DNA of 64,000 bases from Platynereis dumerilii. Taxonomy: Eukaryota; Annelida; Polychaeta; Phyllodocida; Nereididae. The stretch is from the NCBI GenBank assembly GCA_026936325.1, contig JAPTHN010000030.1, positions 248,001-312,000 of the forward strand, in the 5' to 3' direction. Below the pieces are notes generated by a model that was not told the DNA's origin, did not search any database, and saw nothing but the letters and a program-made list of their open reading frames with translations. How positions within the stretch are numbered: the stretch's first letter is position 1; each line of letters starts with the position of its first letter. A program made the translations under genes and the position numbers. Of this stretch, positions 46,983-56,423 are shown piece by piece.

Positions 46983-47139
46983 TGTGGTAAATCGCCGCCA
47001 GGGGCGCGGCGACCTGTGGCGCACTGCGCATGCGCGGGGACTACTTCCGGACGACCGCCTCGGAGCGCTTCAGATTCAACTCCTCATCGTCTACGGTAAG
47101 ACCCATCGCTGGTTTCCCATGCTTTAAACATTCACTTCA
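46983..47139 (+). repeat. 5' LTR, 157 bp
   Basis: TG...CA ends. Inside are the palindrome TGCGCATGCGC (NRF-1-like), ACTTCCGG (ETS-like) and TACGGTAAGA (splice-donor-like). No TATA box is seen. Confidence 0.85.
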
Positions 47140-47324
47140 GTATCATGGTATGGTTGTTGTGGTGAGTGGCTCCTGTGAGTTTTGCGGGGGGGGAGGCCAG
47201 GTTGGTATTGTGTCTTTGGGTGGGGAGACGCCCTCCCATCTTTGGCTCCTGCACCCTCAACGTCCGAAAATCGGTGACCAGCTCTTTTTCATCTTCGGCT
47301 GAAGGTTCCCTCTTAGTACTCCCT

Positions 47325-47383
47325 CTAAATAGCCCACACTGGTGCTGATGGGGCGTAAAACACAAACTCACTCACTCACTCAC
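47325..47383 (+). repeat. Short retroposon insertion in the LTR element, 18 bp TSD
   Basis: 59 bp ending in GGGCGTAAAACACAAACTCA and a (CTCA)n tail. It is flanked by exact 18 bp duplications TCCCTCTTAGTACTCCCT (47307-47324 and 47384-47401). A 5'-truncated SINE or LINE 3' end inserted by target-primed reverse transcription. Confidence 0.8.
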
Positions 47384-47676
47384 TCCCTCTTAGTACTCCC
47401 TTCCTTGGTGGCCTGAGGATCTTTTGGTGAGCCACGCGAAGAGCCAGAGGTAGTCTGGGTGGTGGCGTCAACGAAGGCCGGCACCTGGGCTAGGTCTTGA
47501 TAGTCTCGGGGAGTAGCCATCCTGTACAGTATCTCTGTCAGGAACAGACTTTCGTTGAACCACATTACTTTTTCCGTCACTACGCCACTGGTCACATCTA
47601 AGGACCGTCTTAGCAGAAGGCCAGCTGATCCGACAACAATATTTCTTAACAGAGAGGAAGTGCCAATACCTGTCAC
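47380..47676 (-). other. Inverted relative of the element's upstream ORF
   Basis: Minus-strand open frame whose VTEKVMWF, ATPRDYQDLAQVPAFV and ATTQTT segments parallel LTETFMWV, ATLLDAQDILLVAQ and AGTQTE of the plus-strand ORF at 48796. It is a second, diverged and inverted copy of that N-terminal region inside the same LTR-bounded unit. It is a relic; the start is uncertain. Confidence 0.5.
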
Positions 47677-47719
47677 TTCAAAGCACTGACCAAAACATAG
47701 CTCGACACTCCGGGCGGCT

Positions 47720-48790
47720 CCTGCGTCGGCACGTGGTCAATTAATGACACGACTGATTGGACAGATTGAACGTCTTGGCTATATGTCACACAGATATCAC
47801 AAAACAATATTCTGAAAACACTTGCAAAATCGTAACAACTTCAAACGCAACCTTCAAGGCACAACTGCCCAGCAGCCATTGGACTGTCAATAAAATTGTA
47901 ACCGGCTCTCAGGTCACGTAGTAGATCATGACCAAAAATAGCACTGACCAAAAACCAGAAACGCACGTGTTTCCCAATGCTATTCCCAGGTTGGTATTGT
48001 GTCTGTGGATAGTGATTGTCTGCGATATTTATTGTTTTGTGGATGCCTGGTTGTCAGGGCCCCAAACATTTTGGCGGCCTTTCAGCCTTGCATCTTCATT
48101 TCAGTATCTATTGGTTGCTTCTGTTACTTGCCGCGTTTTTCTGGCCTCAGCTTGCTGACGGCCGTCAACTGGCATTCACAGCTCCCAATAATTGATTATA
48201 TATTTTGGTATGGCTCTAACTTCCATGGCACTGAAATAAAACGTCCCACAGGTCTGGGATCCAACCGGTCAGGTGCGTGGCAGGGTCTGACGGCTGCCTT
48301 GTCCAGACAATACTGTTGATGGTGCTAGCCTCAGGGTCTGTTACGCCAATCTGTCGGTATGGGTCCATCTCTCGTTTAGTGGAACCCACAGCCTTCGTGG
48401 GCGGAATGCCATTGCTATAGGGATTGGCCGTAAGTAGGTCCATGGTGTCCCCTCCGACCCTAGGAGAGGGGCTAAAGCCATCACTAATATCAGGATTCGT
48501 GTTGCCAGGTGGAGTACCCAGCCTGTCCCGTCTTCGTGACGGTAGACGGCATTAGAATGGGGTTGCCTTCTGGTCCCGGGAACCAAATTGTTTGAGGTAC
48601 ACTTGGTAAGTCGCACTGTATAAGTCACACCGGACCTGATAAGTTACAAAAATAAGTGATATACAAGTACGAAATGTCGAAAGTAAATAAACTTCTAATA
48701 ACCGAACAAGTCTAATGTATGTCCATGACTCTTTTCCGTTCCCTCCCCAGCGATAAACTGGAGTCATAGACAGAGTTGAAGTTGTCACGC
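47720..48790. other. Internal region of the LTR element without recognised gene
   Basis: Several overlapping open frames on both strands, none with a known domain. Probably leader or relic sequence upstream of the cargo ORFs. Confidence 0.4.
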
Positions 48791-48795
48791 TGAGG

Positions 48796-49326
48796 ATGGA
48801 CCGAGAACGAGCCATTGCCCATCACGTCCGCCACGGGCGGCATGTTGACCCCACTACAGGCCTCCTGACCGAAACGTTCATGTGGGTCGAGGGGGGTCAT
48901 TTTCGCTCAGAGGCCCTGACTCGGCCAGCGACCCTCCTCGATGCCCAGGATATTCTGCTGGTGGCGCAGACGGCGGCTGAACAGGTAGTGAGGACCAGCG
49001 TGACCGCCGGGACGCAGACCGAGGACCCCTGGTGTCCTCCCCCGGCACCGGTGATGCCCCCGCCGTCCCCGGAGGAAGATGAGGATGTTGAGGATCGTTG
49101 GACCCCCCGGCTGAGGCCCCCAGAAGTCGATCGCCGAGCCCGGCGGTCAGTTCCCTGGACTCGTCATTTGTCCTGGAGCTCCACGTCCCGTCGGACATGT
49201 CCGACGTTGAGGATGACCTGCCGCCCCTGGAGCCGGTGGATGTCGTCCCTTCACCCCCTGCTGTGGCCCCTCCCCCGGTACCGGCGTCCCCGTCCCAGAC
49301 GGACTTCTCCGAGATGCCCCCCCTAG
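48796..49326 (+). other. Upstream ORF of the LTR element, Pro-rich
   Basis: Opens with MDRERAIAHHVRHGRHVD, then LLTETFMWVEGGHFRSEALT and AGTQTEDPWCPPPAPV, followed by a Pro/Glu-rich, low-complexity region. I do not recognise a domain; a gag-like or linker role is only a guess. It leads towards the TatD ORF. A related inverted copy is at 47380-47676. Confidence 0.5.
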
Positions 49327-49583
49327 AGGTGGATCCGGTGTTCGCAACCCACAGGAATTACCGGCGCAGGGTGCGCCACAAGAACTCCATGGCCCGCAAG
49401 GCCAGGGCGGCGGCCCTGCAACAACATGGTAAGCGCTCCTTGATTGTGCCATTACCCCGAACTCCCAATGTAACAGGGGGGTCCTCCAGTGTAACCACCC
49501 ACCTGGCAGCTATGGCCCCTCCATCTCCTGTGGCCCCAGTACCTGGCGGCCCAGGTGATGGCAGTGTGTACCCTTGTTGACCG

Positions 49584-50894
49584 GTGTGTGGAACCACAGC
49601 TCCCCTTCTGCCGGAGCATATCCTGGCCCACCATTTGCCCTGGTGGTTAGTTCCCGACAAGGCCTGTTGGGTTTGTGAGATGCCCCGGGACGCCCCAGGG
49701 AGTGGTGGGCACCAGGATTGTCAATCCTCCTCCGAGGATTTCCAACTAATAGAGTGGAGCCGTCGCACCCGAGGCATGCTGAGCATCATTCAGGATGACC
49801 TCGGCTGCGACTCCTTCGAGTATCTCCTGTCCTGCCTGTATGAGCGGGGATGGCTTGCTTTTGAGCAGCCCGTCATCGTCGCTCCTGCACGGCAGGCTCT
49901 TCACCGAGTGTGGGACACACTCAACGGAGTGGAGACCTCGTCAGGGAGTTCGGTCGGGTCCATCTCGCGTCTGCTGGAACCCACCGCCCTGGCGACGGTC
50001 CTCTCCAACATCTCTCGGGATGCCGCCCGAGCCATTCTGTCCCCGGGCCGTTACCCGGCCGGGGACCTGCCCTTGTCAGTTCAAGGCGTGCATGATGCAC
50101 ATATTCACCTGGATCGGCAGGCACTCCAACCGGAGCACATGCAAATCGCCGGTATTACGTATGAATACCGTCATGTCATTGCTGTGTTCGCGTTCCCATC
50201 CCTTTGGGAGCGCTGGGACCGGATGCCCTATGATCCACGTGTGTTCTGTGCCTTTGGGGTGCATCCTAGTGATTGCCAAAGATCGGCAGATCCCATTTCA
50301 CATCTTGAAGATGAGCTTGTGTCCAGGTTGTGCTCCCCCCGATGCGTAGCTTTAGGGGAGATCGGTTTGGATTATTCCTATGCTCGAGTCCAACCTACCT
50401 GGCAGCATGCCGCTCTCGCGCGTCAGCTTCGATTGCGACCCGCACACCTGCCCATTGTCATTCATTGCCGAGGTGTGGGTTCCCTTCCCGACTGTCTCAG
50501 TGTCTTGGCCTGGTTCGTTCCGGCCACCACCGTGATCCAAATTCACTGTTTCCTGGGAACCGCCGCGGATCTGTCAGCCTGGATGACCCAGTTTCCCAAT
50601 GTCTATTTCAGCTTCAGTCACCGTTCACTGACGCTATGTGGGAACCTGGGCCGGCAGCATGAGCGAGCCGCCCGTCTGGTTGGACTTGATCGATTCCTGT
50701 TGGAGACGGATGCGCCTTATTTGAAGCGTCGGCCGTTCGTCTCCATCCAAGGTCTGTCCCAAGGGCCTTCCACTCCCTTGTTCGACCTGATTCTGGTCGC
50801 CCAATGGTTTGGGCGATTGCGGGGCATCTATCCGACCGTCATTGTGGATATGGCTCTCCACAATGCCGCTCAGGCATTCTCCCTGCCCCTGTAA
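49584..50894 (+). CDS. TatD-family metal-dependent DNase domain ORF carried by the LTR element
   Basis: 436 open codons; the first ATG is at 49680. The N-terminal 35 residues hold a Cys/His cluster (C, HILAHH, ACWVC) that looks like a zinc finger, followed by a region of about 130 residues I do not recognise. From about residue 168 it is a TatD hydrolase: VHDAHIHLD (HxH metal ligands, 173 and 175), FGVHPSDC, VALGEIGLDYSY (Glu ligand), IVIHC (His 294), IQIHCFLG (His 321) and FLLETDAPYLKRR (Asp ligand). All the canonical TatD ligands are kept, so the domain looks catalytically competent. TatD enzymes are two-metal DNases acting in DNA repair or apoptotic fragmentation. In this context it may act on element cDNA or host DNA; that is inference. 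Confidence 0.85.
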   Translation: MCGTTAPLLPEHILAHHLPWWLVPDKACWVCEMPRDAPGSGGHQDCQSSSEDFQLIEWSRRTRGMLSIIQDDLGCDSFEYLLSCLYERGWLAFEQPVIVAPARQALHRVWDTLNGVETSSGSSVGSISRLLEPTALATVLSNISRDAARAILSPGRYPAGDLPLSVQGVHDAHIHLDRQALQPEHMQIAGITYEYRHVIAVFAFPSLWERWDRMPYDPRVFCAFGVHPSDCQRSADPISHLEDELVSRLCSPRCVALGEIGLDYSYARVQPTWQHAALARQLRLRPAHLPIVIHCRGVGSLPDCLSVLAWFVPATTVIQIHCFLGTAADLSAWMTQFPNVYFSFSHRSLTLCGNLGRQHERAARLVGLDRFLLETDAPYLKRRPFVSIQGLSQGPSTPLFDLILVAQWFGRLRGIYPTVIVDMALHNAAQAFSLPL

Positions 50895-51845
50895 ATATAA
50901 GGATAATGAGAATTGTACGTTCCTGCAATGTGTATATAAGGTGATGCAGGCTATCTTGATATATGGTACCACTAATAAGGGATGGAGTTGAAACCTAAAT
51001 TGGAAAATTATTAATACCAGTTAACCTCGTGTGATGAATTTTGTCTGTCCCGTTGCCCTCGGATGCTCCTAGCTATTCTTTTGTTTGCAGCAACCCAGTA
51101 GGTGGTCTGCCCAGTGGCTCCAGGGCACGGGGCACGGTGGTCAGGTTGGGGTGAGGATTCAGTTAGGTCTCGGTGTGATGATGTGAGAAATTGATGGAAA
51201 TTGCCTGTGGTATGCTCACGCCCGATCACCACCCCCCCTGCTGTTGGTAGATTATAAGTTGTTACGGTTGATCGCTTTCCGTCAGCCTTAGTGATTAAGT
51301 TGTTTGATTAACCCGTTTTGTCGCTAGTTAATAACAAGTTTTTAAGGCGATGCTTTATTAACGCGTTTTTCACGCAATGTTTCGGGAGCTATGGTATTGT
51401 TTACGGACAGTTGTCCGCTGAAATGGTCTGATTGTTTTATTTTTGAATCTCCGATAGTTTATGCGCTTTTGTTCACTTTAAGGTGTTGCTGTATCCTGTT
51501 TTTTCTCGAATCTAAGGTTATTTCAGTTATGTGTCACGCGCATGGTTGGCGCGTGTTTGCATGTCAGTGCACGACGCTTCTAGAGCGCTGTTGCCAGTTG
51601 GCTGTTGCCTTTTCTCTTTGTTGGTCCTCACTGTGGGGTGGTTTATCGCGTTGGAGGAGTTACTATCACCCCCCCCCATTATTGTCCGTGTCACTACTTG
51701 TTTAGGGTCTGTGTACCCAAGATGGGTTGCTTTTCCTGCGATCAACTTTTGTCTTCGTAGTTGGCCCTCGGCGGCCGGGTGTCCCTCACTTTCTGGCACA
51801 TTAAGTTTTCGGCTGGGATGGCGACTCTGTTGGCTTCCTGATCCG
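50895..51845 (+). other. Region 3' of the TatD ORF in the LTR element
   Basis: No recognised domain. Short open frames on both strands, with composition drifting from GC-rich to mixed. Probably untranslated 3' part of the element. Confidence 0.4.
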
Positions 51846-51847
51846 TT

Positions 51848-52012
51848 CGGGCTACTTGACCTCGAGGCTGGTTATCAGTCGTGACGGTCGGGGCCCGATG
51901 GCCTCGGGTGGCCCGCAGAGCCGTCGCTAGACTAGTTGGCTGGGCCGATGGGTTGTCCGGGTTACTTGACCTCAGGGCCGCTTGCCGGTCGTGACGGTCG
52001 GGACCTGGCGGC
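51848..52012 (+). repeat. Tandem pair of about 55 bp, 110 bp apart
   Basis: GACCTCGAGGCTGGTTATCA... and GACCTCAGGGCCGCTTGCCG... both continue into GTCGTGACGGTCGGG. A diverged direct duplication in the 3' region of the LTR element. Confidence 0.65.
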
Positions 52013-52084
52013 TCCACGGTCCCCGGCACATATTAGTGAACACCTTCCCTGTACCTCTGGATGACCCCTGAAGTAGGCGACGCC

Positions 52085-52210
52085 GAGGTTCCTGTGTGGC
52101 TGGATCTCCGAAGTTCCTGTGTGGCTGGATCTCCGAGGTTCCTGTGTGGCTGGATCTCCGAAATTCCTGCGTAGCTGTGTCTCCGAAGTTCCGGCGTGGA
52201 TGGATCTTCC
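52085..52210 (+). repeat. 25 bp minisatellite, five units
   Basis: Unit GAGGTTCCTGTGTGGCTGGA plus TCTCC, repeated at 52085, 52110, 52135, 52160 and 52185; the last two are more diverged. It lies just before the polypurine tract. Confidence 0.9.
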
Positions 52211-52240
52211 CTCGACTGAAGACTGGGTCCCAAATTCGCC

Positions 52241-52251
52241 AGAGGGGAGGA
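52241..52251 (+). other. Polypurine tract
   Basis: AGAGGGGAGGA abuts the TG of the 3' LTR, the position from which plus-strand DNA synthesis is primed in LTR elements. Confidence 0.8.
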
Positions 52252-52408
52252 TGTGGTAAATCGCCGCCAGGGGCGCGGCGACCTGTGGCGCACTGCGCAT
52301 GCGCGGGGACTACTTCCGGACGACCGCCTCGGAGCGCTTCAGATTCAACTCCTCATCGTCTACGGTAAGACCCATCGCTGGTTTCCCATGCTTTAAACAT
52401 TCACTTCA
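52252..52408 (+). repeat. 3' LTR, 157 bp
   Basis: Same length as the 5' LTR and identical to it by eye. Confidence 0.85.
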
Positions 52409-52409
52409 G

Positions 52410-52426
52410 TGGTGTCAGAAGTGGGA
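52410..52426 (+). other. Primer-binding site, tRNA-Leu type
   Basis: TGGTGTCAGAAGTGGGA directly follows the LTR. Its complement, TCCCACTTCTGACA plus CCA, is the 3' end of animal tRNA-Leu(CAA) as I know it from vertebrates. Confidence 0.8.
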
Positions 52427-52553
52427 CCTGTGGCGCACTGCGCATGCGCGGGGACTACTTCCGGACGACCGCCTCGGAGCGCTTCAGATTCAACTCCTCA
52501 TCGTCTACGGTAAGACCCATCGCTGGTTTCCCATGCTTTAAACATTCACTTCA
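52427..52553 (+). repeat. Second, shorter LTR copy at the 3' border
   Basis: Identical to the other LTRs over the shared length. The LTR-PBS-LTR arrangement is what tandem LTR elements or solo-LTR recombination leave. The outer GAGA duplication follows immediately. Confidence 0.8.
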
Positions 52554-53005
52554 GAGAGTCACCTTGAGAGATCCATGCAATCCTGGTGAGTGTTTTCAGA
52601 GGGGATGGAAATCATACATAAGAGAGAAAACAGAAGGTTATTTTCAGGTGAGAGAAAGAGATGGCAGAAAAATAAGGATAGGTGAAAAGAAACATTCGAA
52701 CAGGAATATATTTAGTTCAACCAATCAAATTCCTTTGGCAAATCAGCCAAAGATAATGAGATAAACAGGGATATACTGGAAGTGAACAATCAGAAGACGA
52801 AAGTGCCCCTATGTATCATACTTACTAGCATGCATATGAGGATACCAGCATATTTGCTGATTTTTTTTATTTAAGGCAGGTGCTGCCAATTTTAAAGAGT
52901 ATTGATTTTTCTTGCAACACAGAGCTCTGCATTCACATAAAGTGCTTCAAACTGTTTCACATTGAAATAAAATAAAAGTATTAAAAAAATGGACATGGGA
53001 TAAAA

Positions 53006-53148
53006 AGGTTGCACCATGGGTAGGGGAAGTATATCCCTGGTATAGTCACCCTTGACAGAGTATATCCCTTGACCCTTCGGGTCTCGGGATATACTGGGTC
53101 TCAGGTGACTATACCAGGGATATACTGCCCCCACCCATGATATAACCT
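53006..53148. repeat. Foldback MITE of about 143 bp
   Basis: CATGGGTAGGGGAAGTATAT on the left pairs with its near-perfect reverse complement at 53101-53139. The inner segment contains a further GTATATCCC/GGGATATAC pair. Confidence 0.75.
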
Positions 53149-53194
53149 CATGGAGTATAGTTGGGTTCCTAGATATAGCAGGTTTGGAATTACA

Positions 53195-54300
53195 CTGTGT
53201 TAAGTCTCTGCCGGTCATTCGTCTCGCTGCGCTCAGTGGGCGAGACAAGGTGAGGCAGCAGCTAGGTTGGGCCCGATAAGAAGGGGGAGTCTTCTGCCAC
53301 AATTACATACCCTGTAGGTCAGCTGAATTGTTCTATCAGTGCCAATTGATACTATGGAAACTTATATACTCCATTAAGAAAAGTTTGCTAGGTGAGGTTC
53401 TTGTTCCTTTTTGTGCAAGTATGACAAATCAATGTTTGAATCCGCACCAAATGCGCATAATAAGGCAGACGTTCGAACCATTGTGCAACTGAGCCATATC
53501 CATTCACTACATGTATGTTCTTCAAGCATGCTGAATACTGCAGGTGGCATGCATGTGCAGGCTGCCGATTTGCACTGCCCCATGTGGGTATTGAATGAGC
53601 ACTTTGAGGAAGCATTTGCCTTGTCAAAATATACACTGGCACCTATGGGTTCGAACCCTGGTTCTGGACCTCATTTGGAGTGAGTTGGGGACTTGGGGTT
53701 GTGGCCAGGGAGGGTGGCCAGGGAGGGCGGCCACTTGTGTAGGCCGCAGGTGTGAGCAGCTTCATCTTCAGCCAGACTCCCCTTGACTTGGTGACTGGAC
53801 AAGCAGTGGGTAATTAATACCACAACCAGGAAAGCAGTGGCGTCAGTTCCTATGGGGCTTTTTTGCCAAAGTAGGGGAGAGCGGGGCACAGTGAGACACT
53901 TTTTTTATTTTCAAGTGTTCAAAAATGTTGGCAATAATGAGTTAAATGAGATCAGGTCCACATTATAGCTAATGAGGTTGGGTATATTGTCAGGCAGTTT
54001 CTGGTTCCTACCTTTTACAGGTTTGGAGAAATTTTGAGTTATGTCCATGCTCGTTAAGTGTCTCACTGTGCCCCCTGGGCTGGGCACAGTGAGACAGCAG
54101 ACGGGGCACAGTGAGACAGTGCATCTGCTGCCACAACCGCCGATGCTCAGGACCTGCGGAATTGTTCTGTCAATTATTGCTACAGAAACTACTGTTCTTT
54201 TATAAAAGCAGCTTTTTTAGGTCCTTTTTGAGCATGTTTTGAAAATTCATCGCACAGGACATGTGAACGACTTATTTAACCTGAATATTGGCCCTCATTA
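53195..54300. repeat. Dispersed repeats related to 12680-15340, including SINE-like copy 2
   Basis: 53195-53410 matches 13150-13640. 53505-53825 is the second SINE-like copy, with T-arm-like ATGGGTTCGAACCCTGG. A separate tRNA-like segment on the minus strand (TGGCTCAGTTG A-box-like at about 53490, GGATTCAAAC near 53440) suggests another SINE. 53877-54300 carries GGGGCACAGTGAGACA four times in direct or inverted form. Confidence 0.5.
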
Positions 54301-55110
54301 TGGTTGAAGAATGCTCTCATCTGATTTTACTGAAGGAATTTATTTTTTTGGGGGGGGGGGCGGGATTTCAAGATTTTTTTTTTATTTGAGGTTTTGAGGG
54401 GATGGGTGCTTGGTGTACTTTTTGTTGGAAATCTGCAAAGAGAAAACATAAATTAAAACAGTGAAGGGAAGAGAAAAACAGAGAGATAGAGAGAGGAGAG
54501 CCAGGCAGCAAGCACTGAAAGTGGCTTCAAAATTTACAGACTTTTCTTCCTTGTTTTACCAAGCAGCCTTCAGTCCTTTTAAGAACTACAGTAAATCAAT
54601 AAGTAACAAAATTCACTGACCATGTAAGGTATTAATACTTCAACTCTGAAGAGTTGGAAAAATCCCAATCCAAATTGGCCAGCTGGAAAGGTGGCATTCA
54701 GTTGCAAGTAGGCTCAGTTCAAAGCCGGTCTTAACTGATTCTCTCTTGGTCGTTTGTGGTTGAGCAGTACCTCGAAAATTTTTTTTGCCCATCTATCTTT
54801 CACATTTTAAGAGATATTTATTTGGAAGTTTTGTAACTGGTGTATCTACTATTCTATGGCTTCATTCAATCATCACCAGCAGGCATCCTGATGGAGGTTT
54901 TATATCAAAGTTACCAGATAGATTGGAATAGGTTTGGAATAGATGGCGCTACAAGGTTCACTGAGACTCATGATCCTAGGTCTGCAACTTTGTACAAACC
55001 TTCAACAAACCTTTGGCAGATACGCATGATCAGACGTTTACCCTGAACTTTACATTCAAACATTGTCCATACATATCAAAAGAAATGTTGGAGGAACCTT
55101 TAAACTTATG
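54301..55110. other. No recognisable gene
   Basis: A G-run near 54350 and a GAGA-rich tract near 54470-54500; otherwise unremarkable. Confidence 0.4.
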
Positions 55111-55112
55111 TA

Positions 55113-55599
55113 CAGTGCCGCCTGTAAGTAAGTGAAACGCATGACATTGTGCCATTGCATCAATGTTAAACATCCTTAACCAAAATGCTTCTGGAAGGAC
55201 GAATTCTCATCCGATGAGAGGAAAACATTTTGGGTCATAAAGGCCGATATGTGACGCATTTGGGATGAAAATAGCAGCCAATTTTCTTTGCTGTAGTCGG
55301 AGTTAGGTATGGGTCAAAGTCTTTGATAAGTAAGAGAAACGTAGGCCTAATGTTAAAACATAGGGAAGGGTGGTTCACTTACTTATCAAAGACTTTGACC
55401 CATACCTAACTCCGACTACAGCGAAGAAAATGGGCTGCTATTTTTATCCCACTTGCCTCACACATCGGCCTTTATGACCCACTTTGTTTCCCTTTCATCC
55501 GATGAGAATTCATGCCTCCACAAGTAGTTTGGCTGAGGATGTTTAGCATTGATGCAATGGCACAATGTCATGCGTTTCACTTACTTACAGGCGGCACTG
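55113..55599. mobile_element. Palindromic mariner-like MITE, 487 bp, TA-flanked
   Basis: Arms of about 225 bp are near-perfect inverted copies: CAGTGCCGCCTGTAAGTAAG at the left tip and its complement at the right. TA flanks both ends (55111-55112, 55600-55601). The short centre contains CGTAGGCCTAATG. No coding capacity. Confidence 0.85.
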
Positions 55600-55601
55600 T
55601 A

Positions 55602-55960
55602 TGGCCAAACGTGCGACCATACCTTTGATAAACCAATGAATCAAAGGTATGGTCACACGTAGTAATGTAAGGTTGTACAAACCTCTTAAATAAGGTTTGA
55701 CGTACGTGTGACTCAAACGTTTGGCCAATCATTACAACCAAACGTTCTTCAAACCTCTCAACCAAAGGTATGACTTGTGTGTGACTCAAACGTTAGGCCA
55801 AACTTAATAACAAACTATCTGCCAACCTCTTACTAAGGTTGCAACCAACGTTTCATTTTAGATCTTAGTGCAACCTTTGACCTACCTTTGTCATGCGTTG
55901 TTTGGCCCAACGTTTGATTCTAACCAAAATAATTACGTAGCTAAAGGTTTGATTTTCGTT
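55602..55960. repeat. Degenerate tandem/inverted repeats around CAAACGTTTGGCC
   Basis: A unit of about 86 bp with GTGTGACTCAAACGTTTGGCC recurs at about 55707 and 55780. Inverted relatives (AAACGTG, AAGGTATGGTC) lie at both sides. Confidence 0.6.
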
Positions 55961-56126
55961 GCAGCCCGGGAGGGATAGACTTTAACATGGCATGGATAGG
56001 AATGTGACCTATACCAAGAAACATTTCAGTGCTTTTCTGTAAACACTCGTTTTTCGTCTACTACAAATACCCCTGTGAGTGCAAAGTGCACTAATGTACC
56101 ATACTAAGTGCCTTAGGAAGTCGGTC

Positions 56127-56264
56127 ACATAAATTAGCTGGGTGTTATACAACAAGGTCTTTCAATAAAGGGACATAAATTAGCTGGGTGTTATACAACA
56201 AGGTCTTTCAATAAAGGGACATAAATTAGCTGGGTGTTATACAACAAGATCTTTCAATAAAGAG
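56127..56264 (+). repeat. 46 bp tandem repeat, three units
   Basis: ACATAAATTAGCTGGGTGTT... repeats exactly every 46 bp at 56127, 56173 and 56219. Copy 1 of family A has a single unit, so this is a recent expansion. Confidence 0.9.
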
Positions 56265-56423
56265 ACTACTGTTTATCTCACTAAAATGCTTTTACAAATA
56301 TGACAATGTCAATAAATGTCATTGTCGCCATATGGTGCAGATTTTATGACACACGGTCGTGTTAATCTAATGATTTATCGGCTAGACACTGATTTTTTAG
56401 TTTGAATTTTGTTTATCAACCTG

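Larger units (their letters stand above)
46983..52553 (+). mobile_element. Young LTR-bounded, non-autonomous retroelement carrying a TatD nuclease ORF
   Basis: LTRs of 157 bp at 46983-47139 and 52252-52408 are identical by eye, start TGTGG and end TTCA. Target duplications GAGA flank the whole (46979-46982 and 52554-52557). A polypurine tract precedes the 3' LTR, and a tRNA-Leu-type primer-binding site follows it, leading into a second, shorter LTR copy. I see no gag, protease, reverse transcriptase or integrase, so it would depend on a helper; with no pol the LTR superfamily cannot be assigned, though 4 bp duplications suit Gypsy-like integration. GC content is well above the surroundings. 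It is not whole as a retroelement; the cargo region seems interrupted about once. Identical LTRs imply a very recent insertion. Confidence 0.8.

Noticed and set aside
49098-49580. Pro/Ser-rich 160-codon frame overlapping the upstream ORF of the LTR element
   Set aside because: Low-complexity sequence within the element's cargo region; it gives no independent function, so I do not list it separately.
49795-50662. Open frames of 110-184 codons in other frames of the TatD region
   Set aside because: GC-rich shadows of the TatD frame; none has a domain.
53411-53490. True tRNA gene on the minus strand
   Set aside because: A-box and B-box-like words are present, but I cannot fold a full cloverleaf; a SINE head is more likely.
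55113-55599. CRISPR-like or integrase attachment interpretation of the palindrome
   Set aside because: TA-flanked inverted arms and eukaryotic context fit a MITE; no array or spacers exist anywhere in the window.
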